DNA of 64,000 nt, from contig NC_087070.1 of NCBI RefSeq assembly GCF_963678635.1, positions 28,618,048 through 28,682,047 of the forward strand, written 5' to 3'. Position 1 is the first letter of the stretch; each line of letters opens with the position of its first letter. A program made the translations under genes and the position numbers. Positions 18,627 through 29,994 of the stretch are shown piece after piece. The stretch comes from Symsagittifera roscoffensis. Lineage: Eukaryota > Xenacoelomorpha > Acoela > Convolutidae. The notes under the pieces are model-generated. The model was not told the origin of the DNA and did not search any database. It saw only the letters and a program-made list of their open reading frames with translations.

Positions 18627-18957
18627 TGGTTTTAAAAATTAAGTGACTTTAAGTTTTAATAAAGTTTTAAATGTGTGTAAAGGAAAGATTTAGTGTTTTG
18701 ATGATATTAGTGAGTTGATGATTGCTGTTATGTTTTAGGTGATGAAGCTGGAACAACAAGATGATTTATGATTACTAACCATTTATTGTCATGCTACTAA
18801 TTTTTATTTTTATTTTCCAATAAATATTTTTCAAACATGTTTTGTATAATACTGCAGAGTTTTAGGAAAACGATCTTAGATCTTTTTATCAATCGTTATT
18901 GTATAATATTAATTTTGTTTAGCGCCTGAAATGATTTTGAAGAGTAACTTCAAGGTT

Positions 18958-19191
18958 TTATGTTTGCAAATGGAAATCTAAATTCATTGCAAGTAGTATT
19001 CGAAATATAAAAGTTTGTTCTGGCTTTTGCCGAACTATCATATAACTATACGGCAAGTTTCTACTTTGTCGTATGTCGTCTTTGGTTCGAGGTCTTCTTC
19101 CAATTCCGGGTAGTTCTATTATGGTTCGGAATATTGGCTCTGATCTATTGAGTCGGAGAGACATTTCAATTAAATTATTGTCGTATAACAT
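18958..19191 (-). CDS. 77-codon leader ORF, doubtful
   Basis: Begins with ATG at 19191, about 70 bases downstream of the primer-binding site in sense. Composition is protein-like (Arg, Leu, Ile, Pro; contains ELPGIGRRPRTKDD) without low complexity. It could be an upstream ORF, a first coding exon spliced to the cassette, or chance. No homolog recognised and no clear splice donor seen. Confidence 0.25.
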   Translation of the reverse strand: MLYDNNLIEMSLRLNRSEPIFRTIIELPGIGRRPRTKDDIRQSRNLPYSYMIVRQKPEQTFIFRILLAMNLDFHLQT

Positions 19192-19259
19192 TTTGTAAAT
19201 GTTTTTGTCTAATTTCTAATCTAATTTTGGTTAATTCTAATCTAGTAAGGTCTTGTTCG

Positions 19260-19277
19260 AGACTTATGGTCGCACCA
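19260..19277 (-). promoter_or_regulatory. primer-binding site candidate
   Basis: Two bases inside the 5' LTR the sense strand reads TGGTGCGACCATAAGTCT. It starts with TGG, the complement of a tRNA CCA end, as expected of a minus-strand primer site. I could not assign the tRNA: the implied acceptor sequence is not one I recognise with confidence. Confidence 0.6.
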
Positions 19278-19279
19278 GA

Positions 19280-19687
19280 TGAGTTAGGACCGAAGTGTAA
19301 CTCATAGAGTAATTTCGGATAGGGTACACCGTCTGCTCGTCACGCTATCTTATTTTCGGCCGGATAGATTCGTGCAACTTCTTAGTCTAATACCGATCCT
19401 AATCTTACTCTTATACTATCTAGTCTCAGGTTGTTTAACTAGTCTCTGCTAGGCTCAATAGATCTAGGGTATACTGGTTTATTGCGGCTGCTGAAGTGCT
19501 CGGGAGAGTCCAACTAATTTCTAAGTTAAATTCAAATCTCTCTGGTGCTGAAATTACAAGTAACTTCAGCACTTACAAATAAGTGGGTTGTTAGTTAGAT
19601 GGATCATGATTGGTTAATATTAAATACTTTACATTGGTAAAACATTTAATTTATCCAATCATAAAATATAGTTTAGATCAGGTTCCA
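19280..19687 (-). repeat. 5' LTR (sense orientation), 408 bp
   Basis: Same 408 bases as 823-1230. It should hold the promoter and transcription start of the element. The sense start of the LTR is at 19687, and the TATA-like sequence is at 19660-19671. Confidence 0.93.
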
Positions 19688-19691
19688 CTGT
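19688..19691. repeat. target-site duplication CTGT (right copy)
   Basis: Matches CTGT at 819-822 on the other side of the element. Confidence 0.8.
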
Positions 19692-22132
19692 ATCTGTTTG
19701 CAGCAGCAAAACTATTGTCCCGACCACAAATTGTGAAAAAACTAAGACAGTGGTCTGTTTTTTCCTTGAAAAATGAAGGCGCCACAAAAAACCAGTTCAG
19801 CGCCTGTAATGAATTGAAAAAAAAACTTGCTTTTCTGAAAAATGTTCTGAATATTTTGAATTGTTATACCTTTTGCGGATAACAACTTTTTATTTTTTGT
19901 ATGATAAGCATTTATTATAAAAAATTTTAAATCATTTTTTTAATGGCCACAAAGCTTCAAAAGAGGCAAGTAGACCAAAAATGTGCATTAAAAACTTTTA
20001 AAACGCTTCTTAATTTTTGTATGAATTTTCTATGATAAGCATTTTTTCCATAGACTTCATATATGAAACTGCATGATAAGCATTTTTCTTCTATGGACGT
20101 TAACCCGGGTGGTTACAACATACATGCAATTATTTAGCTTTTTTTCTGGGCTGTTAATGTTGCCTCGCACCCTCAAGCAACGACATTACGACGCCAAACT
20201 ATGCCTGGATTCCAGAGACAAGTCTTTAAACCAGTTAAAATTTTGTCCACGTACTGGAGCTCGAACATCCGACCTTTCGATTGAGACCAACTTCACCAAC
20301 TCTCCCGCAAAAAAATTGACATAATAATCAATTAACTTTGTTTTTCAATCGTCATCTGGTTTGTTCTCACCAAATGTTGTCCATGCTAGCCTCGAGCAAT
20401 AAATGCGTTTAAGTTTTGTGGAGAATAGGTCGAGGCAATGTAGAGAATAGGTCGCGACAATGCATGAAAATGAACCGACTGCTGAGCAAGAGCACGAGTT
20501 ATATGGTATAACACATTATCTGGAGAAATTTTTCTCTGGCGCTTGTGGTTCCAATTCGGCCGGGGTCTTTTTTACAAATTTAAAAACATTGCTTTTTCGA
20601 CTTATCGTCCTTCTGTTTATTTATGTTGGCTTAGTTGCCGCAGCCCGACGACTTTTATTGAAGTAGATTAGTGCAAGTAAATATGTTATCAGACTTTTTG
20701 AGAAGCATGTTTTAGTTATGTCTGCTTATCAAATACCAGCTCACTTCAAAGTCAATTTTTTTATGTTGGCTTTATTTCTACCAAATTTGGTTGGTATAAT
20801 TTCCTTTTTTTCTTTTTTTTTGCATTGTAAAATTAAGATTTTGCGTTTACATTTGACCAGCTTAGTGGCCTTATAATGCGCCGTTGGATGAGCGAAACAC
20901 GTTTTTTTTTACTTGAGAGTCTTTTGTCTTTTGTTGGGGTAGTTTTTTTTAAATAGTTGGTGAGTTTGTTAATGAAAACAATGGGCTTTTGGCTGATTAA
21001 AACTTTTTTGGCTCAATGGACGTCTCTTCCAAATTTGTTGGCTTTGTTACCACTTCAGAAATTAAAATTAAATGCAAACTTAGTTTTCAATTTTCTTATT
21101 GAAGATAAATTGAGGCATAGAAATGAAAGTTTTGGTAGATCTAGCTTTTCTCGACATTTCAAAAATTCGACTCAGCGATTTTCTTCTAGTTCATGTCTGT
21201 TATTTTTTCATATTATGTTTGTGTTCAATTGTAAATTATGAAAATAATAATGCTTTGCATCTGTGTAGAAATATTAACCCCCTTAAAGTCATATCTAGAA
21301 GAATTATTTTTAAGTTATTTATACTTTTTTGAATCTTTTCCACATTCAGTTCAATTGTTTACGTACTTCTTGTTTCTATAAAACTGAAATAGTTGTCCGA
21401 CCAAATGTATTTCATTTAAATTAAATATATTTTTAAAAACTTTTTGTCAAATTGTTGTTGAAAGAAATTTTACACCATTTTAAGGAGATTGATGTTCTGA
21501 GCTCAAACTTAAATAAAGTAATTTACGTCCCACTATTTTTCGTAAGAAATGACAAAACTGGCCACGCTGAGATGTTTAATGGGCACCAGTAAAACAAAAC
21601 AGTGAATATAGGAGCAAGGATTCTTACATTTTGGTTCACATTGCTCCTTTTTAGGTTTGAAACTCGTTACAGAACATTGAGTTATGAGATTGGTTTTGAA
21701 ATTTCATACATCGAAGATCCTCTTGCACACCGTCAAATTATAATCAAGATTGGTTTAAAATACCAGCTTTAGAATAACAAAGAAGCAAGTTAGATGAGCG
21801 AGTCGCATTTCTTCCTAGTTTACCCGTGCTCTCTGATATTCTAGAGTTGTCCTTTTTGCCAGTGTCATGCGCTTATAACTCAAACATTTTGTTTATTCTT
21901 TGAGTACTTTTTAAGATTAACTGCACAGTTTTTGGCATATTTTTTATTTCAAATGTTTACCCTCCCGAGCCGAATGTTCAATCTTGATATAATTGATATG
22001 ATATCTAAACATCAAGAAGGAGTGCACGTTCTAAGGCGCGCTAAGCACTCATATAGCGCAAGACATCAACAACATCTTTCAATGCTTCTTAGTTCTTCGA
22101 AGTTTATTGCTATAGAGAATACTTCAATCGCA
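19692..22132. other. intergenic AT-rich region
   Basis: No gene recognisable. It contains three copies of ATGATAAGCAT within 19901-20082 and otherwise AT-rich sequence with only short frames. The boundary at 22133 is where the older LTR element begins. Confidence 0.45.
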
Positions 22133-22300
22133 TGTAACTAAACTAGAGTTAAAAGAATAAAAATGAATGTGTTGGATTGAAACTGACTTTTCTCTGAAGG
22201 GATCGAAGAGTCAATGGACTTCGGTTAAGACCCAACTAACAGGTATCTAATTAGTAATTAGAGGTCAAATTAATAGAGATAAAAACACAATATCACAACA
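22133..22300 (-). repeat. 3' LTR of the decayed element
   Basis: Matches 26875-27063 with many substitutions and a few indels. Shared landmarks include ATAAAAATGAATGTGTTG and AACAGGTATCTAATTAGTAA. It begins TG and ends CA. Confidence 0.8.
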
Positions 22301-23779
22301 TTCCCCAAAGCAGGGTAACGTTTATATCTGATTAAATGAAGAAGTAGCCAAATCACAAACATTCTCCATTCTTCCTTCAACCCACTGGCCTCGAAATTTG
22401 AAATAAATAGTATCTAACTTAAAGCAACACCAAGGAAATTACAAGAGAATATACAAATGTACACGGAGATGACTATGGTATCAAACTAAACAGGCTACAT
22501 ATGATTTATTTCAGATATAAACAGAGATGGACAGAAAAAATAAAATTCAATTGGGATAATCTAAAAAAACAGAACCGTGGTTGTAACTAACTAACTAATG
22601 TGCAGAGTCGGCGCTGTGGGAAAACAAATGAGTGGGAAAACAAGTGCTAGTTCGTACTTGAAGTAACAAGGAATTAAGGTAAGGACTAGTGGTAGCAAGT
22701 ACAATTATAAAATAAAATCAAATGAGTGTACCTTTAAAAAGCTTTATTCGGCTGTGTTAAATTGTTTATCAAAATTGTCTGCCTCGATTCCAGTTTCCGA
22801 GCCGATGATGGAAGAAATATCACTTTCCTCCCCTTTTCTCTCGATCTGAGTTTTGGAAGAAGGGGATCCCAAAACGACTAATGAGGTTTCAAGGATGAAG
22901 CCGTTGTGTTTGAGCATTGAGTTGTCTCAGCAACCAATGTTCGTTTTTGTTGGAAATTTTCCATGGTGTCATCAAAGCTGACGGCAAATCAATTGTTTGT
23001 GTAAAGTTCTTCTGTGAGGAGACAAATGAGATTAGTGGCTCTTCCGCTATAGTCACAGCCTCCTTTGGAGACTCTTGGCCGATGAACCGCCTTTTTCCAT
23101 AAACTTTGAAAGGTCCGGGGTTTTCAGCGGTTTTTTTTAGCCGAGCTCTCTATTAAAATTGAGTTCTCACTTGTGCCCAGAGATGTTGATATGGATTCAG
23201 AGGGTGCTAGGTTATCAATGAGCTGTCGTCCTGAAGAACATAAAGAACTTTCAAAAACTAGATTTTACACCGGAACCCAAGCCCAAATAGTCATCCAGGA
23301 CGTTGTCTCAATAGTCTAAATCTAAAGTTGACACTGGATCTAAAGTTAACAAAATTTTTTTTTCTCTTGGCATCATCTGTGTTACGTGAAGAGGAACCAA
23401 ATGGTCTTCTAGATGAGGATCGTCCAGTTGTGTTTGAATCCAGTCTCTTGCACGGTGATTTTTTTCAATTCCTGCTAGCTCAGCAGTATTAACTGAGGGT
23501 ACTCGTTTTGATCATAAATTTTTTTGGAGCCTTTGGATGATTTTTTGAAGGCTAGATCTGATTTCCTGAGAACATGATCATTATCGAGAGTTATTATATG
23601 TTTAGTATCAGAAATATCTTTTCCATCGAGTGATTTAAAATATGGTAGGCCTTTTTATATAATGTCCTCCTAAAACATTTTCCTCCTTGGGCGAAGGGAT
23701 TTGACAAGGGGGCTCTATGTGTGACTTGCGTTTATTTATTGGTCGGGTCGCTCTCTTAACCTTTGTTGTCAGGTTTAGT

Positions 23780-24720
23780 ATCTTCTAAATAGCCATCATC
23801 TGTGTCGTCGTTTGTCCACAGTCCTGGGCTCACTTCGTTGACCTCCGACTTTTGTTCATCTAATTCAATTGCGTGTGAGACTAAGCTTTTCCAAAAAGTA
23901 TTCGGAGATTTTTTTAAAGGTTTTAAGAAAAGCGGGCATCCAGTGGATGGTTGTCCCGTCGAACGAACGTTTCAGATGTTTTTGGCAATCGCAGAATTTG
24001 AAGGCTCTTTAGGTTCTGTTAAGGTTCAACATTTGCAGTAGTTTTGCTTTTACTGTATAAATTATAGGTTTTACGACTCCATTGGATCTATGATCCCCAC
24101 AGTACATAATATTAGAATTATCATTTTTCATGGAGAAAAAGCAAAAATTGTTTGAAAGAAAACAGCACCCCAATTAATTTGGGAATTACGTGTAAACTGC
24201 AGTAATCAGTCAAGAAAGAGAGTGTTGAGGATGTAGACGTATTTTTTACAACTTTCGCTGAAGGAAACTTAGTGAATCTATCGATGCATCATAATAGGTG
24301 TTTCGATGCGCCCCAGTTTTTATCCAATGGACCGGCGAAGTCCAGGTTTATCTCTTCATTGGACCCGACAAGTCCTGTATTTCTGTATGTTAGCCGATCC
24401 CAAAATGACTTTCAGATTCCTACCGTTTTTAAAACATTGCGCGCAATTTTTGCCGTAATGATAAATTTCTCGATATAAGTGGGGCGACCAGATGTTTTTG
24501 GCCAATGTCTTCATGAAGAACTGTCCTCGGTGTGTTTCGAGTAAAAGACTCGCGAAAGGGGATCTGAGGGCCGCTGGAACAATCAGTTTTCAATTTGTTG
24601 TCGTTGAAGAGGAGTCCTTCCTTCAAGCGAATGTCCTCTTGGAATGTCTTCAAGTATGCATCAAATTTGTCCAGTGGTTTTCCGCCTTGTAGAGCTGTCT
24701 TGACTTCTGCCACATTTTTT
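23780..24720 (-). pseudogene. integrase remnant of the decayed element
   Basis: The best open part (24815-24429) reads, in sense, like the linker and zinc-binding region before a Ty3 integrase core, including LHEDIGQKHL and QKLRAMF. Further down, fragments in shifting frames resemble the core (a DFAGP-like segment, then RFTKFPS). Downstream frames to about 23780 look like the integrase C-terminal part with several stops. Non-functional. Confidence 0.6.
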
Positions 24721-25369
24721 TTTGTTTTTTTTTTGTAATACAAAAACTTATTTGAACCATGATCCCTAAGTTTTAGTGGAGATGATGGTAACTTTAAGCC
24801 TCCCATGTATTTCAAAAATAATTTCTGGTGAATTTAAGATATATTGTCGTTTTATAACTTTCATATAATTCTTTGTTTTTCTGAATATACAGAGTTTTTG
24901 GGAACTGAATGAGGTTTGAAAAGCAAATAACCCGGATTTGCCATCGAGAATTAAATTTGATAGAGAAGGTAATAATGATGAGATTAGAAAGAAAAAAACG
25001 GATTTGTCGGATAAAAAAACCGATGAAAATTGAATTTTGAAAGACTTCGGGTAATGCAACTGCTCGAACAAGACTCTGAACGCAAATGATTGTAATTTCA
25101 CTTCCAAATTTATCTGCGACGTAATTGAGAAATTTTCCTGAAAGATGAACCGTCGGAGGTGCAACGTTTTTTCATTCTTTCCGACCATTGGATAAATACC
25201 ATTCAAGTTTGTTATAAATTTTTACACTGCGCAGAGGAGTATTTATCAATTAATCGTTTTTTATAGGATTCTAGTTTTTACAATTACTGTACTGTTTACA
25301 AATTAGTTTTCTGTTATCTTGTTGGTTGTGGCGACCACAAAGTCGTTGTTGTAAAATGAAGTAGTGAGG

Positions 25370-26120
25370 GCTTTTCCAAAGGAAGTCTTGATAATAAGTC
25401 AGTGCATTCCATTTCCTTCCCTGGGGTTTGTTCACTTTTAAAGTTAAAAGGCAAAAGTCGGTTTGCCCAGCGGGTTACTATTCTTCTGTGCATAGTTTTA
25501 TTGCTATAGTTCGCATTTAGCGCGGTCAGTAAGGCTTTATGATCGGTTACGATTTCGATTTCTGATCCGTATAGATAGTTTTTAAATTGTTAGGTTGCCC
25601 AGACCACTCCCATAACTTCGTGTCGAATATTTCAATTTGTGGGTTATTAAAAATCTTGCTGCGAATGCTATTGTGGTCCAAGACTCCCCATCTTCTTGTC
25701 CGAGTGTTGATCCTCATCCGTGATGCGAAGCGTTTGATTTTATTCTTGGTTTTCTTTTGATATCAAAGGGTTTCTTTTTTGTTATTTTCACAATCTGCTT
25801 TTTGAGTTCTTCAAAAACCAAAGTAGGAGAACCACTCCAATGGTAGACTGCTTTTTACTTCGATACAGGACGTAGCAGTGAATTCAGAGTTGACAAATTT
25901 GGTACAAATTTCATGTACTGACTTATTGAACCGAAGATTGATCTGAACTCTGATTTTTGTTTGGGCTCAGGATATTTTTTACTGAATCAATTTTCTATAC
26001 CAATGGTTTTACCCCTGTTTTAGAAAACTTGAAGCCTAACCATTCAACAACTGCTCAGAAAAAGGCACATTTTCCCGCTCTATTGCCATAATTTTGCTTT
26101 CCAAGGTAATCAAAATTTTC
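25370..26120 (-). pseudogene. RT C-terminus and RNase H remnant
   Basis: In sense, the conceptual reading gives VEWLGFKFSKTGVKPL, then YMKFVPNLSTLNSLLRPVSK, then an RNase H region containing EIEIVTDHKALLTALN and KEMECTDLLSRLP. These are standard landmarks of the Ty3 RT thumb, connection and RNase H. Stops and a missing YxDD region show internal deletion and decay. Confidence 0.75.
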
Positions 26121-26282
26121 CACAGGATAGATGTATGCCCTCCGTTTAATTTTTTTTATGTTCAGGTTTGGTTCTTTTTTACCTGATTAAAACTTTGGTA
26201 AGTTGTTGTTGTTAGCAGTTGTTGTGGTTAGCTCTCGTCTTATTGGTTAATTTAATATGGTTATTATACCCTTTTTCGTCAA

Positions 26283-26850
26283 TAATTGCCTGATTGAGTA
26301 GTTCCAATAGTTTCAACGTTTCTGACATAAGTCTCCGTTGGAGATCGCAGTTCCTCGTGTTAAAGATGAATACATCTCGTATCGATTCTTATTCTGCGTT
26401 AATTCCGATTTCACACGTTCTAGCTAAATCTGAGAGTGCTCTCCAAAATACTTCGTGGGACTCTCTGTCTTTTTGTTTTCGGCTCATTAGTTTTTACCGT
26501 TCAAACGTGATGTTCGCTGGTTTCACAAATGCGGATTTAAGGATCTCGAATTTTTTTTTTAATGGGACAAAGAAAATTTTCATCCTAGAGTGCTTGCGTG
26601 AAAAACTCTTTTCCCTATGGATCCTAAAGCCACGTATAGATTGATTTAACTTTTTTGTCAGCTTCGTTTCTTCTCATGCTAAGTTATCGTTTTTTTCCTC
26701 AATTCTTCTGTCTTCAGCGTTTTCGTAAACTCGCATTACTTCTTTGGTTCTGACCTCCCTGGCTTTCCTCTGTGTTTCATTTTCTGAATCCTGGGCGCCT
26801 TGTACAATTGCAGGAGTTCCCCGCATATAGGAATCAGTTGACTGCTCCAT
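26283..26850 (-). pseudogene. gag remnant of the decayed element
   Basis: ATG at 26850-26848 opens a frame beginning MEQSTDSYMRGTP just inside the LTR. After frame changes it continues as a gag capsid region containing VFWRALSDLARTCEIG, IRDVFIF and QRRLMSETLKLLELL, a pattern typical of gypsy gag. Several stops interrupt it. Confidence 0.65.
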
Positions 26851-26874
26851 AATAAGAAGTGTTAAATTACCTCT

Positions 26875-27063
26875 TGTATACTAAGGCTAACTAAAATAGA
26901 GTATAATGAATAAAAATGAATGTGTTGAATTGTTCTTGACTTTTCTCTAAAGAGATCGGAGGGTGACGCGAAGTCCAATGGACGTCTGTTTGAACACAAC
27001 TAACAGGTATCTAATTAGTAACTAGGGGTCAAACTAAGAGAGATAAAACACAATACCACAACA
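26875..27063 (-). repeat. 5' LTR of the decayed element
   Basis: Diverged partner of 22133-22300 with TG...CA ends. The sense start TGTTGTG is shared by both copies. Confidence 0.8.
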
Positions 27064-29632
27064 GCATGAGGTAGGTTTTAATTATTCTGAAAATATGTTA
27101 AAAAGTTAGTAAATAATTTGGAAGGAACGGTAGAAAGCGATACGATAAAAAGTTTAGGGCAGAATAAGGTAAACCGCTATGTTATCGCATGCACAATGGG
27201 TTATTCCTGACGAGTGAAGAAAGCAGGGACTGTAAATTTCACTAAATATGACATGACAACATTACATGAGGTTTATTTCAAGTGTAAAAGGGTGTTCGGT
27301 TAGAAGTTGAACGATCTGCAAATATTTTAAATGTTAGGTTCAAATCTTATTTTCTATGTTTATCCTTTTTTGGACTTTCATTTGAGCCCAGAATTATTGT
27401 AGTGTAACAAGAAGAACATTTACTGTCAGATCACAGAAAAAAAATGTGGTACTACTCACTAATACCAGTTTCCTTGGTTTTTTAGTCCATCATCATCATG
27501 CAACAGTACCCACTCACATGGGAGTTGTATTATGTATAACCCGTTGACCTTAAATTTCTTGTAAGTTCGAAAAAGAGTTTTACTCTCAAGGCTTTCATGT
27601 TGTGTCGATCAACTTCGATCTCTCGTTTGGCTCTGAAGCTTTCATTCAAAGTCTCAATTTTAGTGGAGCGAGTACACTACATCAAATGGTTGAGTGCGTT
27701 CGCCTGTTTGTGAAGTATGGATGGTTGGTGCAAGTTAGCATCAGTATCGTCGCTGTGTGTTGCAGAGTTTAAGTGAAAGTAGGAGCCACACGCAGTGTGG
27801 TCTACTCTCAGTCTAGTCGTAGGGTCTGTTTAATCCTTGGCGCCTGTAGAACAGCAAACAACAGACATCTCTCAAATGAATTCACCGTTGGATCTCGTCT
27901 GCTACGATCTTTGCAAAATGATTTTATGTGGCTATGGACTATCATTGGACCGGCTAAGTGGATTTCAATTGGGCCACAATATTCAAAATACCAAGTCCCA
28001 CTGAAGTGAATATATTTGTGTCTCTGTCTTGTATGGACTGCTCTAGTATTTATGGTCTATATCTTGTAGTATGTTGTGTTGGCATATAAGATTATTGGCT
28101 GGTAGAAATAAAATAAGTGGACGAATAAAGGGACAGGTTTATTGGCTGAAATTATACCAATTCCTTCTCTATTTGCGCCACAAATTCAATCAACCTGCTA
28201 TACCATCAACCAAGTATGTCTTCGTCTGCTGCTGCTGCTGCTGCTGCTGCTTCGAAAGCCATCAGCCATTCACTCATTCATTATACACAAGAACAACACA
28301 AGATTCCTGTCTTCCCTTCCGCCCATCCATCCCAACTCATAATTCTCCACTCAACAAACCCCCTTCACTTTAAAAACAAATATAGTCAACAAGGCAGACA
28401 AGCAACAGGCGCCGAAATACGTGGAACGGAACAAACACAGCAGCAGCTAACTATTTATTTAATTTCGATCCAAAGTCCCTATTTATAAATAGACTAATCC
28501 AATATGCTTCTTAGTTGCTGCAGTGGTGGCTCAATTTAATTTTCAATCATCCTCCAATCCAAAACGACCATTTCATTCATTTACTGTTGTTCTTACTTCC
28601 TGCTTTTTTGTTCACTTCGTTTACAGTTTTCTCTGTTTCTCCAGTAGCTTTTCCCCCATCCTTCAAACATATAACTGTTACCTACTCTATAGAATAACAC
28701 TACCCAATCGAATAAAAAAAATGGCAGCCTAAAACAAAAACCGTATTTTTGTCCAATTGTGGCCATGTATAAACTCTGTTGAGCTGTTGTGGATGCTATC
28801 ATGATAAAAAAGAACAGTAAGAAATCGGATTTGTGTTTGAGTTGCACAATTCGAATACATCTCAAAAGGAGAAGAGGGGACGAATTGTTATTGCAATGCT
28901 CCACTTTATTCGGTCGATGGCTCTCATTCTGTCTGGTTCTGTTCTAGCCCCCCTGTCAGCGCCTGTCGTCGACCAGCAGTAATCAAAACACAACAAGAAA
29001 TATACTTCTCCTCCCCCTGCCTTTTTCACAGCACCGCACTGGATAATAGCAACGGACGCAGACCTACTCAATCAGCCAGAGTATTTGAGCCAGCCGCCCT
29101 TCTAGTTGTCAGACGGATAAAATTGGAGTTCAAACAACTCTCATTTGAAGCAGTCTTTTATCCTGTCTCTTATTTTAATGGTCCGCGTCTTGGATGATTT
29201 CGTCCAATCAAAATTGTTTTCTTAGAGAAAGACAACAATCAGAAAATAAAGACGTCTATTCATGGCTTCATAAAGTTGATACTTTACTTATTTACTCTCT
29301 TCTCTCTTTTTTTTTCAATTAAATGCCTTTTTAGCTAGCTAGAAGACGAGACAAAATTACAAAAGCAAATTTCAAATTTGAAAAGTTCCTAATAATTAGA
29401 TACTGTTACAAAATTTCAGTTCATTTCGCACATTATCCTTTATCCGACAGTACTTGTTTCTCCTGGACGATGATTTTTACAGCATAGCGGACAATAATTG
29501 AACGACAACAACTTGGAGCCCCTTCGCCCTAGAGTAACGAGAGCCAAGAATTGAACGATTTATCATATCCTCCTAAATCAGTGAACTAAAGGAGGATAAA
29601 TCAGTGAATCGTTCAAACAGGATCTTTTCAAA
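27064..29632. other. region upstream of the unc5 exon
   Basis: No gene recognised. It holds a CTG trinucleotide run (28226-28251), AC-rich tracts, and directly upstream of the first coding exon a possible 5' UTR. An in-frame TAA lies about 12 codons before the ATG at 29633. Promoter elements could not be identified by eye. Confidence 0.4.
28226..28251. repeat. CTG/GCT trinucleotide microsatellite
   Basis: About eight uninterrupted CTG units. They create a poly-Ala reading in one frame, which I regard as fortuitous. Confidence 0.85.
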
Positions 29633-29994
29633 ATGTTGGCCCGACCTGCTTTGACAGTCAAACCAACTTCTATAATGACGACTATGGTGCTTCTATTTGT
29701 TTCGGCCTCTTCTACAATTGTTCTCGCAACTGCCGTCTCTGCTACATCTGATGTGGAGGGGGGAATTAATTCCTCGTCATCTAACCCTGGATCTTCCTCC
29801 CCCTCCTCATCTCTTACCTCATCCGAGGGTGCAGCCGAAGTTGGTGGGGGGAGTGCAATGACAATGGGGGGACTGGAGAGAGGGACTTCAGGCATGTTCT
29901 TTGTAGTTCACCCACGTGACCACATTCTGGGCAAGAGTGAACAGAGTGTGAAGGTGGAGTGCACTGCCTTTGGCGCCAACAAAATCACCATCAG
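29633..29994 (+). CDS. unc5: unc5 exon 1: signal sequence and start of Ig1
   Basis: ATG at 29633 with an in-frame stop upstream. Residues about 15-38 are hydrophobic (MVLLFVSASSTIVLA), giving a signal sequence. A Ser/Gly-rich linker precedes the first strands of Ig1 (VHPRDHILGKSEQSVKVEC, then KITI). The donor after 29994 is CAG|GTACAG, phase 2. The long low-complexity linker between signal and Ig1 is unlike the compact vertebrate N-terminus. Confidence 0.85.

Larger units (their letters stand above)
18024..19259. other. 5' leader of the LTR element
   Basis: About 1.24 kb between the primer-binding site and the first ORF. It contains the duplicated stem-loop at 18542-18626, three imperfect copies of a GGGTTGG...ATCGA motif (about 18128, 18242 and 18465), a run of G at about 18356-18363, and a 77-codon frame just after the primer site. 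It is a natural place for packaging and splice-donor signals. Confidence 0.55.
823..19687 (-). mobile_element. giant Ty3/gypsy-type LTR retroelement with an envelope-like gene and accessory cassette
   Basis: An 18,865-bp element bounded by 408-bp direct repeats (823-1230 and 19280-19687) that begin TG and end CA. By eye they match at every position. CTGT precedes the left LTR (819-822) and follows the right one (19688-19691), a 4-bp target duplication typical of Ty3/gypsy integrases. All coding capacity is on the minus strand: a 155-aa basic ORF, a 2742-aa gag-pol, then a tightly packed accessory cassette that includes an envelope-like glycoprotein. The domain order protease, RT, RNase H, integrase places it in Ty3/gypsy. 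The sense strand is conspicuously poor in G. Identical LTRs suggest a recent insertion, but the RT active site is mutated. Most Ty3 elements are about 5-10 kb, so the length is exceptional. Confidence 0.95.
22133..27063 (-). mobile_element. decayed Ty3/gypsy retrotransposon
   Basis: Two diverged direct repeats, 22133-22300 and 26875-27063, bound about 4.6 kb of minus-strand coding remnants: gag (26283-26850), RT end plus RNase H (25370-26120) and integrase (about 23780-24720). The sense sequence before the 3' LTR reads CTTTGGGGAA, a good polypurine tract at 22301-22310. The RT palm seems deleted and all frames carry stops. No convincing target duplication remains, although GCA occurs at both flanks. 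It is much older than the 823-19687 element and of a different family. Confidence 0.85.

Noticed and set aside
19240-19277. Partial tRNA gene at the primer-binding site
   Set aside because: GTTCGAG before the CCA-like end resembles a T-loop, but no T-stem or other arm can be folded; only the primer-site interpretation remains.
20460-20666. 68-codon plus-strand ORF
   Set aside because: Isolated short frame in an AT-rich region without any supporting feature.
24766-25206. 146-codon minus-strand frame in the decayed element
   Set aside because: It starts at TTG, lies between RNase H and integrase remnants, and shows no pol motif; probably chance openness.
28216-28488. ORF with poly-Ala run
   Set aside because: Produced by a CTG microsatellite; no other support for coding and no splice context.
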